Source of the DNA: Desulfovibrio sp. UBA6121
Lineage (GTDB): Bacteria > Desulfobacterota > Desulfovibrionia > Desulfovibrionales > Desulfovibrionaceae
Assembly: GCA_002422505.1 (NCBI GenBank)
Contig: DIVX01000030.1
Location: 1-9,986 of the forward strand
DNA length: 9,986 nucleotides
Direction: 5' to 3'
A program made the translations under genes and the position numbers. This document shows, piece by piece, positions 1 through 5,225 of the stretch. Numbering within the stretch: the stretch's first letter is position 1; every line of letters starts with the position of its first letter. Below the pieces are notes generated by a model, which was not told the origin of the DNA, did not search any database, and worked only from the letters and a program-made list of their open reading frames with translations.

Positions 1-18
1 AACTTTTTCCAAAAAGTT
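1..18. repeat. A/T-rich dyad at the window edge, possible terminator remnant
   Basis: AACTTTTT and AAAAAGTT are perfect complements separated by CC, so the first 18 bases form an inverted repeat with room for a 7-bp stem and 4-base loop. It precedes the etfB ribosome-binding site by about 30 bases. It may be the tip of a longer terminator hairpin for a gene to the left, but the rest lies outside the window, so function is a guess. Confidence 0.4.
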
Positions 19-60
19 CCCTCCCTCCCCCGGCAAACCCACTCTTCTCAAGGAGTACCC

Positions 61-864
61 ATGAAAGGATTGCAGATCGTGGTGCTCGGGTCCATTGTGC
101 CCGACCCGTTGCAGACCCTGGAGCCGATCACCGGGCCCGCCGGTCCGGCGCTTAAGAACGAGCTGATGCTGCCTGCGGTGCTGGACCCCTGGGCGGGCCA
201 TGCGCTGTACGAGGCCGCCAACCTCGCCAAGAAGGTGGAGGGCAAGGTGTACTTGGTGGCCCTTGGCCCCAAGGCCAAGCTGCAGCAGGTAATGATGAAC
301 GTGGCCCAAAAGGTGCCTTTTGAGATCGTTGTGCTCGACGGACCCGCTGGCGGCTTTACCGACGCGGCCGAGACGGCCAAGGCCCTTGCGGGCGCGGTGG
401 AAAAAATCCCCGGGCTGGACAAGGGCAAGCTGCTCGTGTTCGGCGGCTGGCAGTCGGCCTCGCGCGGGACGGGCGCGGTGCTGCAGATGGTGGGCGAGCT
501 GCTCGGCATCACCGACCAGTTCCAGGGCGTTGACGAGCTGGTGCTGGCCGAGGACGGCAGCTTCACGGTGCTGGAGCGCATCGAGGGCGGCTGCTACCAG
601 AAGTCCGCCTGCCAGGGCCTGCCCGCGCTTCTTGGCTGGGCCACCGGCAACCTGCCGGAGCCCCCGAACAACCCGCAGGTGGGCATGCAGAACATGCGGC
701 TCATCATGCCCGCCCTGGCCAAGGCCACGCCTGCGCCGCTCAAGGGGGAAGGCCTGCGCTACCAGAGCGTCGAGGTGCCCAGCCAGCGCCGTGACACGCG
801 CATCGTCAAAGACGCCCCGGTGGACGACATCGCCCGCGAGCTGGCGGACTGGATCCGGGCCTAG
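61..864 (+). CDS. etfB: Electron transfer flavoprotein beta subunit (FixA family), divergent
   Basis: Predicted cytoplasmic ETF beta subunit of 267 residues, close to the usual 250-265. In known ETFs this subunit binds AMP and docks with the FAD-carrying alpha subunit to move electrons between flavin dehydrogenases and an acceptor. The ETF fold is visible as MKGLQIVVLGSIVPDP at the N-terminus, the helix LDPWAGHALYEAANLAKK (41-58), VYLVALGP (63-70) and the late strand-loop LLVFGGWQSASRGTGAV (124-140). The start is set by AAGGAG at 50-55, five bases before ATG. etfA follows after 24 bases. Odd point: in canonical beta subunits the nucleotide loop after the conserved Gly reads roughly D-x-D-T-x-Q-V-G-P, whereas here it is SASRGTGAVLQ (132-142), without the acidic residues or QVGP. 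Family assignment is firm; the bound cofactor and partner dehydrogenase are unknown. It could be an ETF-like paralogue rather than the main ETF. Confidence 0.9.
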   Translation: MKGLQIVVLGSIVPDPLQTLEPITGPAGPALKNELMLPAVLDPWAGHALYEAANLAKKVEGKVYLVALGPKAKLQQVMMNVAQKVPFEIVVLDGPAGGFTDAAETAKALAGAVEKIPGLDKGKLLVFGGWQSASRGTGAVLQMVGELLGITDQFQGVDELVLAEDGSFTVLERIEGGCYQKSACQGLPALLGWATGNLPEPPNNPQVGMQNMRLIMPALAKATPAPLKGEGLRYQSVEVPSQRRDTRIVKDAPVDDIARELADWIRA

Positions 865-888
865 GCCTGGTTGAGAAGGAGCGATAGA

Positions 889-1896
889 ATGAATGTGCTT
901 TTCCTTGCGCATACGGAAGAAGACGGCAGCCTGGGCAAGGCCGCCTGCGAGGCGCTCACTGCGGCCAAAGGCCTTTCCGATGGGATGGCTGGCGCGTTGA
1001 CCGTGGGCCTCTACGGGGCCGAGGTGCAGCAGGCGGCCGACCAGATCGCCGCGTGCGGCGCGTCCAAGTTCCTCGGCGTTGCCGGGGCGGACTTCGCAAG
1101 CGCCCGCTACGGCTCCGACGCCTCGGCCTGCGAGGCCCTGGCCAAGGCCGCCGGGGCGGAGGTCATCGTCATGCCCGCAACCTCCCGCGCCAGCCGCGTG
1201 GCCGCTGGCGTTGCCCAGCGCCTGGGCGCTGCGGTGGATACCCGCCTGACCGGCCTGGACGTCGCGGGCGGCACAATCGTGGCCACCCGCTGGTTTTACC
1301 GCCAGCGCATGCTGGGCAAGATTGAGCGCGACGCCAAGCCCTGGCTGGTGACGGTGGATTCCGGCTGCTTCGCGGCTTGCGACGCCCCAGGCTCGGCCTC
1401 GGTGGAGCTTTTGAGCGTGACCCCGGCCACCCGCACCACGGTCACGGGCATCATCGCTCCGGCGGCAGACGCCCAGACCATCCGCCCGGACGCCAAGCTG
1501 CTGCTGGTGGCGGGCGCAGGCTGGGGCAAAACCCAGCCCGACGGCCAGAAGCACCTGGACGACGCCAGCTCGCTCATTCTGGGCCTGCTTGCCGCCACCC
1601 AGTGTTCGCTCGGCAGCTCCAAGTCTTTGGTGGACCAGAGCGGCGAGGGCGCGGCCCTGCCCTTCCTCACCCACATGCACCAGGTGGGGCAAACCGGCTC
1701 CACCCCGCGCCACGCCAAGGGCCTAGCCACCTGCTGTCACGGCGAGGAACCCCACGTGGTGGGCTGGCGCTTCATCGGCGAGCGCAGGGCCGTGAACCTG
1801 GACGCCAACTGCGGCTGGGCCCAGGGCAAGGCCGATGTGCTCTACGTGGCCGACGCCTTTGCCGTGACCAAGAAGCTGGCCGAGCTGTTGAAGTAA
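889..1896 (+). CDS. etfA: Electron transfer flavoprotein alpha subunit (FixB family), divergent
   Basis: 335-residue ETF alpha subunit, the FAD-binding partner of the preceding beta subunit. The ATG at 889 is preferred over the TTG at 871 because GAAGGAG (875-881) lies seven bases upstream of it. The N-terminal half (1-190) is the Rossmann-like ETF domain. The C-terminal half (about 200-335) is the FAD domain, seen in LLLVAGAGWGK (204-214), SSKSLVDQ (243-250), HQVGQTGSTPRHAKGL (264-279) and DVLYVADAF (316-324). The QVGQTG element is intact. Deviations by my own hand alignment: the usual Arg in the GASR motif is Lys245, and the signature SGAIQH region reads CCHGEEPHVVGW (282-293), keeping only a His (289). 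The usual INKDP segment is VNLDANCGWAQG (302-313). Nine cysteines occur, including C160/C164 and C282/C283. A strong terminator follows, so etfBA ends here without an adjoining dehydrogenase on this side. Confidence 0.9.
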   Translation: MNVLFLAHTEEDGSLGKAACEALTAAKGLSDGMAGALTVGLYGAEVQQAADQIAACGASKFLGVAGADFASARYGSDASACEALAKAAGAEVIVMPATSRASRVAAGVAQRLGAAVDTRLTGLDVAGGTIVATRWFYRQRMLGKIERDAKPWLVTVDSGCFAACDAPGSASVELLSVTPATRTTVTGIIAPAADAQTIRPDAKLLLVAGAGWGKTQPDGQKHLDDASSLILGLLAATQCSLGSSKSLVDQSGEGAALPFLTHMHQVGQTGSTPRHAKGLATCCHGEEPHVVGWRFIGERRAVNLDANCGWAQGKADVLYVADAFAVTKKLAELLK

Positions 1897-1924
1897 TCCG
1901 CAGGGATACCCTGATACCTCTCAG

Positions 1925-1960
1925 CCGGGGCGGAGCCGCAAGGTTCCGCCCCGGTTTTTT
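1925..1960 (+). terminator. Intrinsic terminator of the etfBA operon
   Basis: A 13-bp stem, CCGGGGCGGAGCC (1925-1937) with GGTTCCGCCCCGG (1942-1954), contains one G-T wobble. It is closed by a GCAA tetraloop of the GNRA type and followed directly by six T residues (1955-1960). It starts 28 bases after the etfA stop. Confidence 0.93.
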
Positions 1961-1989
1961 GTGCCCAAGCGTGGGGGCGGGCGGCGGCA

Positions 1990-2018
1990 TTGACAGCCCG
2001 TAGCGCTCCCGGTAGTCC
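1990..2018 (+). promoter_or_regulatory. Candidate sigma-70 promoter for yedF
   Basis: A perfect TTGACA -35 box lies at 1990-1995. At 17 bases spacing the -10 position (2013-2018) reads TAGTCC, which matches TATAAT poorly. It sits between the etfA terminator and yedF, on the right strand, giving a leader of about 60 bases. The support is the -35 box plus position only. Confidence 0.35.
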
Positions 2019-2088
2019 TTGCTACGCTGCACCTTGTGGGCGAACAGCCATTGAAAACATCGATTCCTGCAATCTGGAGGACAAATAT

Positions 2089-2706
2089 ATGAGTTCCATC
2101 ATGCTGGACTGCCGCGGCCTGGCCTGCCCCGGCCCGGTGCTGCGCTGCCTGGAGTGCATCGAAAAGGACGCGCCCCTGTCCCTGAACGTTGTTGTGGACG
2201 ACCCGGGCGCGCACGAGAACGTGTTGCGCCTGCTTGGCAGCAAGGGCTACACCGTGGCCAGCGAGCACGACATGGACGTGTGGACCATCAGCGCCAGCCG
2301 CGAGGCGGACCAAAATGCCCCCGCAGCCGCGCAGCAGCAGGACGCGCCCTGCGCCATCCTTGGCGCGCCGGGCAAAACCGTGGCCTTCATCACCAGGGAG
2401 ACTCTGGGCAGCGGCGACGACGAATTGGGCGGCAAGCTGATGCTGAACTTCCTGGCCACCCTGCCGGAGCTTGGCGGCGGGCTGTGGCGCATTGTGCTGG
2501 TGAACGGCGCGGTGAAGCTGTCCACCGAGGGCCACCCCTGCCTGGAGAAGCTCACGGCCCTGGCGGCCTCCGGCGTCAGCATCCTGGTGTGCGGCACCTG
2601 CCTGGGCTTCTTTGGCCTTATGGAAAAAAAGCGCGTGGGCGAAACCACCAACATGCTCGATGTGGTCACCAGCCTGGCCGCTGCGGGCAAGGTCATCCAA
2701 ATTTAG
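2089..2706 (+). CDS. yedF: YedF family sulfurtransferase-like selenium metabolism protein
   Basis: 205-residue cytoplasmic protein with the two-domain layout of the selenium-associated YedF family. An N-terminal TusA/SirA-like domain (1-70) carries the active-site motif CPGPV with Cys13. A C-terminal DsrE-like domain (about 95-205) carries the family hallmarks LGSGDDELGGKLM (106-118) and CGTCLGFFGL (168-177), with Cys168 and Cys171. The ATG at 2089 is chosen because GGAGG (2076-2080) precedes it by eight bases and the TusA domain begins at once; the frame is open further upstream to 1990, but that extension shows no homology I recognise. In other genomes this family co-occurs with selenophosphate synthetase SelD, and a role in persulfide or perselenide handling is inferred, not proven. 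The gene is monocistronic here: a terminator precedes it and a 507-base gap follows it. A short Ala/Gln linker (about 76-86) joins the domains. Confidence 0.92.
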   Translation: MSSIMLDCRGLACPGPVLRCLECIEKDAPLSLNVVVDDPGAHENVLRLLGSKGYTVASEHDMDVWTISASREADQNAPAAAQQQDAPCAILGAPGKTVAFITRETLGSGDDELGGKLMLNFLATLPELGGGLWRIVLVNGAVKLSTEGHPCLEKLTALAASGVSILVCGTCLGFFGLMEKKRVGETTNMLDVVTSLAAAGKVIQI

Positions 2707-2713
2707 CCCCGCC

Positions 2714-2776
2714 GGATCTGCCTGATCTGCCTGATCTGGTTGACCGGCCTGATTTGCCTGTTCTGCCTGATCTGCG
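2714..2776. repeat. Seven tandem copies of a 9-bp unit (TGATCTGCC)
   Basis: Seven consecutive nonamers start eight bases after the yedF stop: GGATCTGCC, TGATCTGCC, TGATCTGGT, TGACCGGCC, TGATTTGCC, TGTTCTGCC and TGATCTGCG. All differ from TGATCTGCC at one to three positions. The unit length is a multiple of three, so all frames stay open through it, which explains Pro-Asp-Leu or Gln-Ile-Arg repeats in spurious translations. It is probably a slippage-prone minisatellite; no function is visible. Confidence 0.85.
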
Positions 2777-2820
2777 CCGCAGCAAAGGCGCGCCTGCTTG
2801 CGGGCTGCGCCTGGCTGCGG
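2777..2820. repeat. Long imperfect hairpin downstream of yedF
   Basis: The outer arms CCGCAGC (2777-2783) and GCTGCGG (2814-2820) are perfect complements. Inside them AGGCGC (2786-2791) pairs with GCGCCT (2807-2812), leaving a small AA/G internal loop and a 15-base end loop. It directly abuts the tandem repeats. No T-run follows, so it is not a standard intrinsic terminator. It could stabilise the 3' end of the yedF transcript. Confidence 0.55.
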
Positions 2821-2904
2821 TACGCCCGCCCACCACACCCGCCTACATTTTTGAAGCTGCACTGCAATTCTGAAGCGCTTTGTCTGCACTGCTCGCACGC
2901 AACA

Positions 2905-2930
2905 GTCACGCATCTCAATAATGTCGTGAC
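2905..2930. promoter_or_regulatory. Spaced inverted repeat, possible activator site upstream of the modA promoter
   Basis: GTCACG (2905-2910) and CGTGAC (2925-2930) are perfect complements separated by 14 AT-rich bases. The element lies about 130-155 bases before the start point predicted from the sigma-54-like promoter, the usual range for an enhancer-binding activator. A pair of 6-bp arms can arise by chance, so this is a positional suggestion only. Confidence 0.25.
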
Positions 2931-3034
2931 GGCGCACCCCGCTGCGCGCCATTTGCGCACACGATTTTCTGCAATTTTCCACAACATCGCCGCCTGTCCT
3001 GCAACGACAAACACGAAAACTATAGTGCCCGTGT

Positions 3035-3051
3035 CTGGTATGCATATTGCT
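3035..3051 (+). promoter_or_regulatory. Sigma-54-type promoter upstream of modA
   Basis: CTGGTATGCATATTGCT fits the sigma-54 consensus YTGGCACG-N4-TTGCW at 11 of 13 defined positions. GG (3037-3038) and GC (3049-3050) are separated by exactly ten bases. The predicted start is near 3062, giving a modA leader of about 150 bases. No convincing sigma-70 pair was found in this region: CATAAT at 3066-3071 lacks a -35 box at normal spacing. The substitutions are C to T within the CAC part. Confidence 0.55.
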
Positions 3052-3064
3052 CAACTTGCACGTA

Positions 3065-3082
3065 GCATAATGATCATGATGC
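3065..3082. promoter_or_regulatory. 18-bp near-palindrome, operator-like
   Basis: GCATAATGATCATGATGC is self-complementary at 8 of 9 pairs, with a perfect ATGATCAT core (3070-3077). It is flanked by TGCACGT at 3057-3063 and again at 3080-3086. It would sit just past the start point predicted from the sigma-54-like promoter, where a bound protein could block transcription. It does not obviously match a ModE box as I know it. Confidence 0.4.
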
Positions 3083-3092
3083 ACGTCGCGTC

Positions 3093-3180
3093 GGGCGCGC
3101 ACGGCCCGCGCCCCAGCTCCCGACGCCCGGGCCCCTGGCCGCGCCATTGCAGGCAGGCGGCCCGCCCCAAGCCGCTTTTT
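3093..3180 (+). promoter_or_regulatory. Foldable modA leader with terminator-like and competing hairpins
   Basis: Hairpin A is GGGCGCG (3093-3099) with CGCGCCC (3107-3113). A terminator-like hairpin pairs AGGCGGC (3155-3161) with GCCGCTT (3171-3177), running into a T5 tract (3176-3180). Its left arm can instead pair upstream: GGCCGC (3137-3142) with GCGGCC (3157-3162). This mutually exclusive arrangement resembles an attenuator. The segment is so GC-rich that 6-bp complementarities arise easily by chance, so confidence is low. I could not match it to a known riboswitch by eye. Confidence 0.3.
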
Positions 3181-3213
3181 GCTTACGCCACCCCCAACCT
3201 AAACGGAGGCCCC

Positions 3214-3987
3214 ATGCGCAACCCGGCCATCACCCTGAAGAAACTGTCCCAGACCCTGGCCCTGGCCTTGGCCCTGTGCCTTACCCCGGCCCTGGCCAGC
3301 GCGGCCGATCTCACCGTGTCCGCTGCGGCCAGCCTTACCGATGCCTTCAAGAACATCAAACAGGCCTTCGAGGCCGCCAACCCCGGCACCACCGTCATCA
3401 CCAACTTCGCGGCCTCCGGCCCGCTGTTGCGCCAGATCGAATCCGGCGCGCCCGTGGACGTCTTTGCCAGCGCCGACCAGAAGACCATGGACCAGGCGGC
3501 CTCCAAGAGCCTCATCGTGCCCGCCAGCCGCGCCAATTTCGTGCAGAACGCCCTGGTGCTCATCCAGCCCGCCGGGTCCAAAATCGCCCTCAAGGGCATG
3601 AGCGACCTGACCCAGCCCGGCGTGAAGCGCATTGCCCTGGGCAACCCGGAGACCGTGCCCGCAGGCCGCTACACCAAGGAGGCCCTGACCACCGCCAAGC
3701 TTTGGGACACCCTGACCCCCAAGCTGGTGCCCGGCGAATCCGTGCGGCAGACTCTGGACTACGTGGTGCGCGGCGAGGTGGACGCGGGCTTCGTGTTCTC
3801 CACCGACGCCAAGAGCGCCGGGGCCAAGGTGCATTTGGTGAGCGAAATCCCCACCAGCACAGTGGTTTCCTACCCCATCGCCGTGGTTGCGGCCAGCAAG
3901 AACCCCAAGGCCAAGGCCTTTGTGGACTTTGTGCTTAGCCCCGCCGGACAGAAGATTCTGCAGGCTTACGGCTTCAAGAAGCCCTAG
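3214..3987 (+). CDS. modA: Periplasmic molybdate-binding protein of an ABC transporter
   Basis: 257-residue solute-binding protein for molybdate (possibly also tungstate) that would deliver its ligand to a ModBC permease. A Sec signal peptide spans about 1-30 (KK, hydrophobic core, ALASA) with cleavage expected before ADLTVSAAASL. Ligand positions can be assigned by homology to E. coli ModA: Ser40 (AASLTDAF), Ser68 (AASGPLLRQIE), Ala150 (NPETVPAGRY) and Val177 (GESVRQTL). The fifth ligand, usually Tyr, falls on Phe195 (DAGFVFSTDA), which would lose a hydroxyl contact. The start is the ATG at 3214, after CGGAGG (3204-3209); the frame is open upstream, but only this start gives a signal peptide. 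No modB or modC follows: a terminator and convergent genes come next, so the permease must be elsewhere. A sigma-54-like promoter and a structured leader lie upstream. Confidence 0.95.
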   Translation: MRNPAITLKKLSQTLALALALCLTPALASAADLTVSAAASLTDAFKNIKQAFEAANPGTTVITNFAASGPLLRQIESGAPVDVFASADQKTMDQAASKSLIVPASRANFVQNALVLIQPAGSKIALKGMSDLTQPGVKRIALGNPETVPAGRYTKEALTTAKLWDTLTPKLVPGESVRQTLDYVVRGEVDAGFVFSTDAKSAGAKVHLVSEIPTSTVVSYPIAVVAASKNPKAKAFVDFVLSPAGQKILQAYGFKKP

Positions 3988-4012
3988 CGCCGAAACATCA
4001 TACAACGGCACA

Positions 4013-4052
4013 GGGCCGGGGACGTTTGCTGCGTCTCCGGCCCTTTCTTGTT
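4013..4052 (+). terminator. Intrinsic terminator of modA
   Basis: GGGCCGGGGACG (4013-4024) pairs with CGTCTCCGGCCC (4032-4043), 12 bp with one G-T wobble, around a 7-base loop. The T-rich tail TTTCTTGTT follows. It lies 25 bases after the modA stop and 33 bases before the end of the convergent NlpC/P60 gene. It has no T-run on the minus strand, so it serves modA only. Confidence 0.88.
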
Positions 4053-4085
4053 GCGGAAAAGAATCGTTTTGCGGGGTTGCGGCCC

Positions 4086-4604
4086 TTAGCCGTCGGTGCG
4101 CACCACGCGCCGCGCGCCGATGTAGCGGTCGCGCCAGTAGGGCAGGTCCAGGGAGTCCTCGCGCACGCGGCCACCGCTGCGCGGGCTGTGGATGAAGGTG
4201 CCGCGCTCCGTGGCTATGCCCACGTGCATGTTCTTGGGGTTGCCCGGCAGGCGGAAGAACACCAGATCGCCGGGGCGGATGTCGCGCCGACCCACGGGCT
4301 GGCCCACCTCGTACTGCTCGTAGGAAATGCGCGGCAGGTCCACGCCAAGCTGGCGGTAGGTCCACCAGGTGAAACCGGAGCAGTCGAAGCCGGTTTTCGG
4401 GGAATCGCCGCCCCACTTGTAGGGCGCGCCTGTGAGGGAACGCGCAGCCGCCACCACGGAATTCTGGCCCGAGGCAGGCAGCGGGGGCGCGGGGTCCATG
4501 GGAATATGCGCGGGCGCGCAGCCGCCCAGGCCCCAGGAAAAGATACCCAGGAGCAGCAGGAGCGCCGCCCGTGCGGCCTTTTTGCGCGCGCTGGCTGCGT
4601 TCAT
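4086..4604 (-). CDS. NlpC/P60 family lipoprotein, peptidoglycan endopeptidase
   Basis: 172-residue envelope lipoprotein. The N-terminus has basic residues, a Leu-rich core and a lipobox ending GLGGC, with Cys29 as the lipidated residue. A Pro-rich linker (about 33-45) leads to an NlpC/P60 cysteine-peptidase domain (about 47-168). Catalytic residues are visible: Cys75 in FDCSGF, His127 in MHVGI and a third polar residue, His139 in FIHSP. GDLVFF (112-117) is the usual strand before the His motif. Such enzymes typically cut D-Glu to meso-diaminopimelate bonds in peptidoglycan stem peptides. It starts seven bases after the BON lipoprotein stop, and its weak ribosome site AGTAGG (complement of 4611-4616) overlaps that stop, so translation is probably coupled. 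The length is typical for small Spr-type enzymes. Family certain; exact substrate unknown. Confidence 0.93.
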   Translation of the reverse strand: MNAASARKKAARAALLLLLGIFSWGLGGCAPAHIPMDPAPPLPASGQNSVVAAARSLTGAPYKWGGDSPKTGFDCSGFTWWTYRQLGVDLPRISYEQYEVGQPVGRRDIRPGDLVFFRLPGNPKNMHVGIATERGTFIHSPRSGGRVREDSLDLPYWRDRYIGARRVVRTDG

Positions 4605-4611
4605 GGCGAAC

Positions 4612-5163
4612 CTACTTCACGATGCGCACGTAGTTCTGAACGGTGCGCACGCCTTCCACGCTGTTCACGTGGCGGATGATCGCGTCGGCGTCGCGCTGGC
4701 TGGCCACCAGGCCCAGCACCACGGCGTTGCACTGCACGGTCTTCACGTCCACCTGGGTGGACCAGATGTCCGTGTCCTCCACCAGCAGCTTCTTGATCTT
4801 GGCGTACAGCGCCAGCTCGTCGGTGGTGCCGCAGGCCGGGTCGTCGCGTTTGGTGAAGGGCACCACCGTGACCTTGCGCACGCCATCCACCTGGCGCGCC
4901 AATTTTACGGCGCGCATCTTCTGCGCGTCGGACTCGAACTCGCCCACCACGTAAACCGTGCCCAGGTACGAGTTCACCGACACGTCGCGCAGCTTCACGA
5001 TGGAATCGTTGACGTACATGGCGCGCACCGAGGACTCGATGCGGCCGTCATCGACGAAAGTGCCCACGTCGCGCTGGTCCACGGCGGCCTTGTAGACCGT
5101 GCCGCAGCCCGTAAGCAGGGGCAGACAGACGAGGCAGAAAGCGATGAGTATGCTCTTGCGCAT
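4612..5163 (-). CDS. Dual BON-domain lipoprotein (DolP/YraP-like)
   Basis: 183-residue lipoprotein with signal peptide and lipobox LLTGC (Cys20). Two BON domains follow. The first is about 40-105, from RIESSVRAMYVND to the VRKVTVV strand. The second is about 117-183, from KIKKLLVEDT through VLGLVASQRDAD to GVRTVQNYVRIV. Layout and length resemble E. coli DolP (YraP, about 190 residues), an outer-membrane lipoprotein that binds anionic lipid and supports membrane integrity and amidase control; that role is inferred. The ATG at 5163 is preferred to the in-frame start at 5220 because AAGGAG (complement of 5172-5177) precedes it by eight bases and the signal peptide begins there. It is first in an operon with the NlpC/P60 lipoprotein, which fits a joint role in envelope upkeep. 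A sigma-54-like element lies about 60-80 bases upstream. Confidence 0.92.
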   Translation of the reverse strand: MRKSILIAFCLVCLPLLTGCGTVYKAAVDQRDVGTFVDDGRIESSVRAMYVNDSIVKLRDVSVNSYLGTVYVVGEFESDAQKMRAVKLARQVDGVRKVTVVPFTKRDDPACGTTDELALYAKIKKLLVEDTDIWSTQVDVKTVQCNAVVLGLVASQRDADAIIRHVNSVEGVRTVQNYVRIVK

Positions 5164-5225
5164 GCGCAAAACTCCTTGGTGCTTGTGTTTCTGTGCGGGG
5201 TGCAAGACCCGGTCGCACAAACATT

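Larger units (their letters stand above)
2707..3213. other. Large intergenic region between yedF and modA
   Basis: No supported gene lies in these 507 bases. From left to right it contains a 9-bp tandem repeat tract (2714-2776), a 13-bp imperfect hairpin (2777-2820) and an AT-richer stretch of about 2845-3082. That stretch has a spaced inverted repeat, a sigma-54-like promoter and an 18-bp near-palindrome. A very GC-rich, foldable leader (about 3093-3180) comes next, then the modA ribosome-binding site. Open frames that cross it are continuations or shadows of neighbouring genes, with no start signal of their own. Confidence 0.8.

Noticed and set aside
2072..2100. Upstream extension of yedF to 1990
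   Set aside because: The added 33 residues have no homology, and a good GGAGG site directs initiation at 2089, where the TusA-like domain begins.
2714..2776. Tandem repeats considered as a CRISPR array
   Set aside because: The units are 9 bp, contiguous and without spacers; no cas gene is nearby.
2703..3014. Minus-strand 103-codon frame with Gln-Ile-Arg repeats
   Set aside because: The apparent peptide repeats are just the 9-bp DNA repeat read in frame. There is no ribosome site and no similarity I recognise.
3066..3071. CATAAT considered as a sigma-70 -10 box for modA
   Set aside because: No -35-like hexamer at 15-19 bases upstream (TTGCTC is 13 away). It also lies inside the near-palindrome.
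1921..3147. Minus-strand open frame (408 codons) spanning the etfA terminator, yedF and the repeats
   Set aside because: It runs through an intrinsic terminator and antisense to yedF, with no start signal and no domain.
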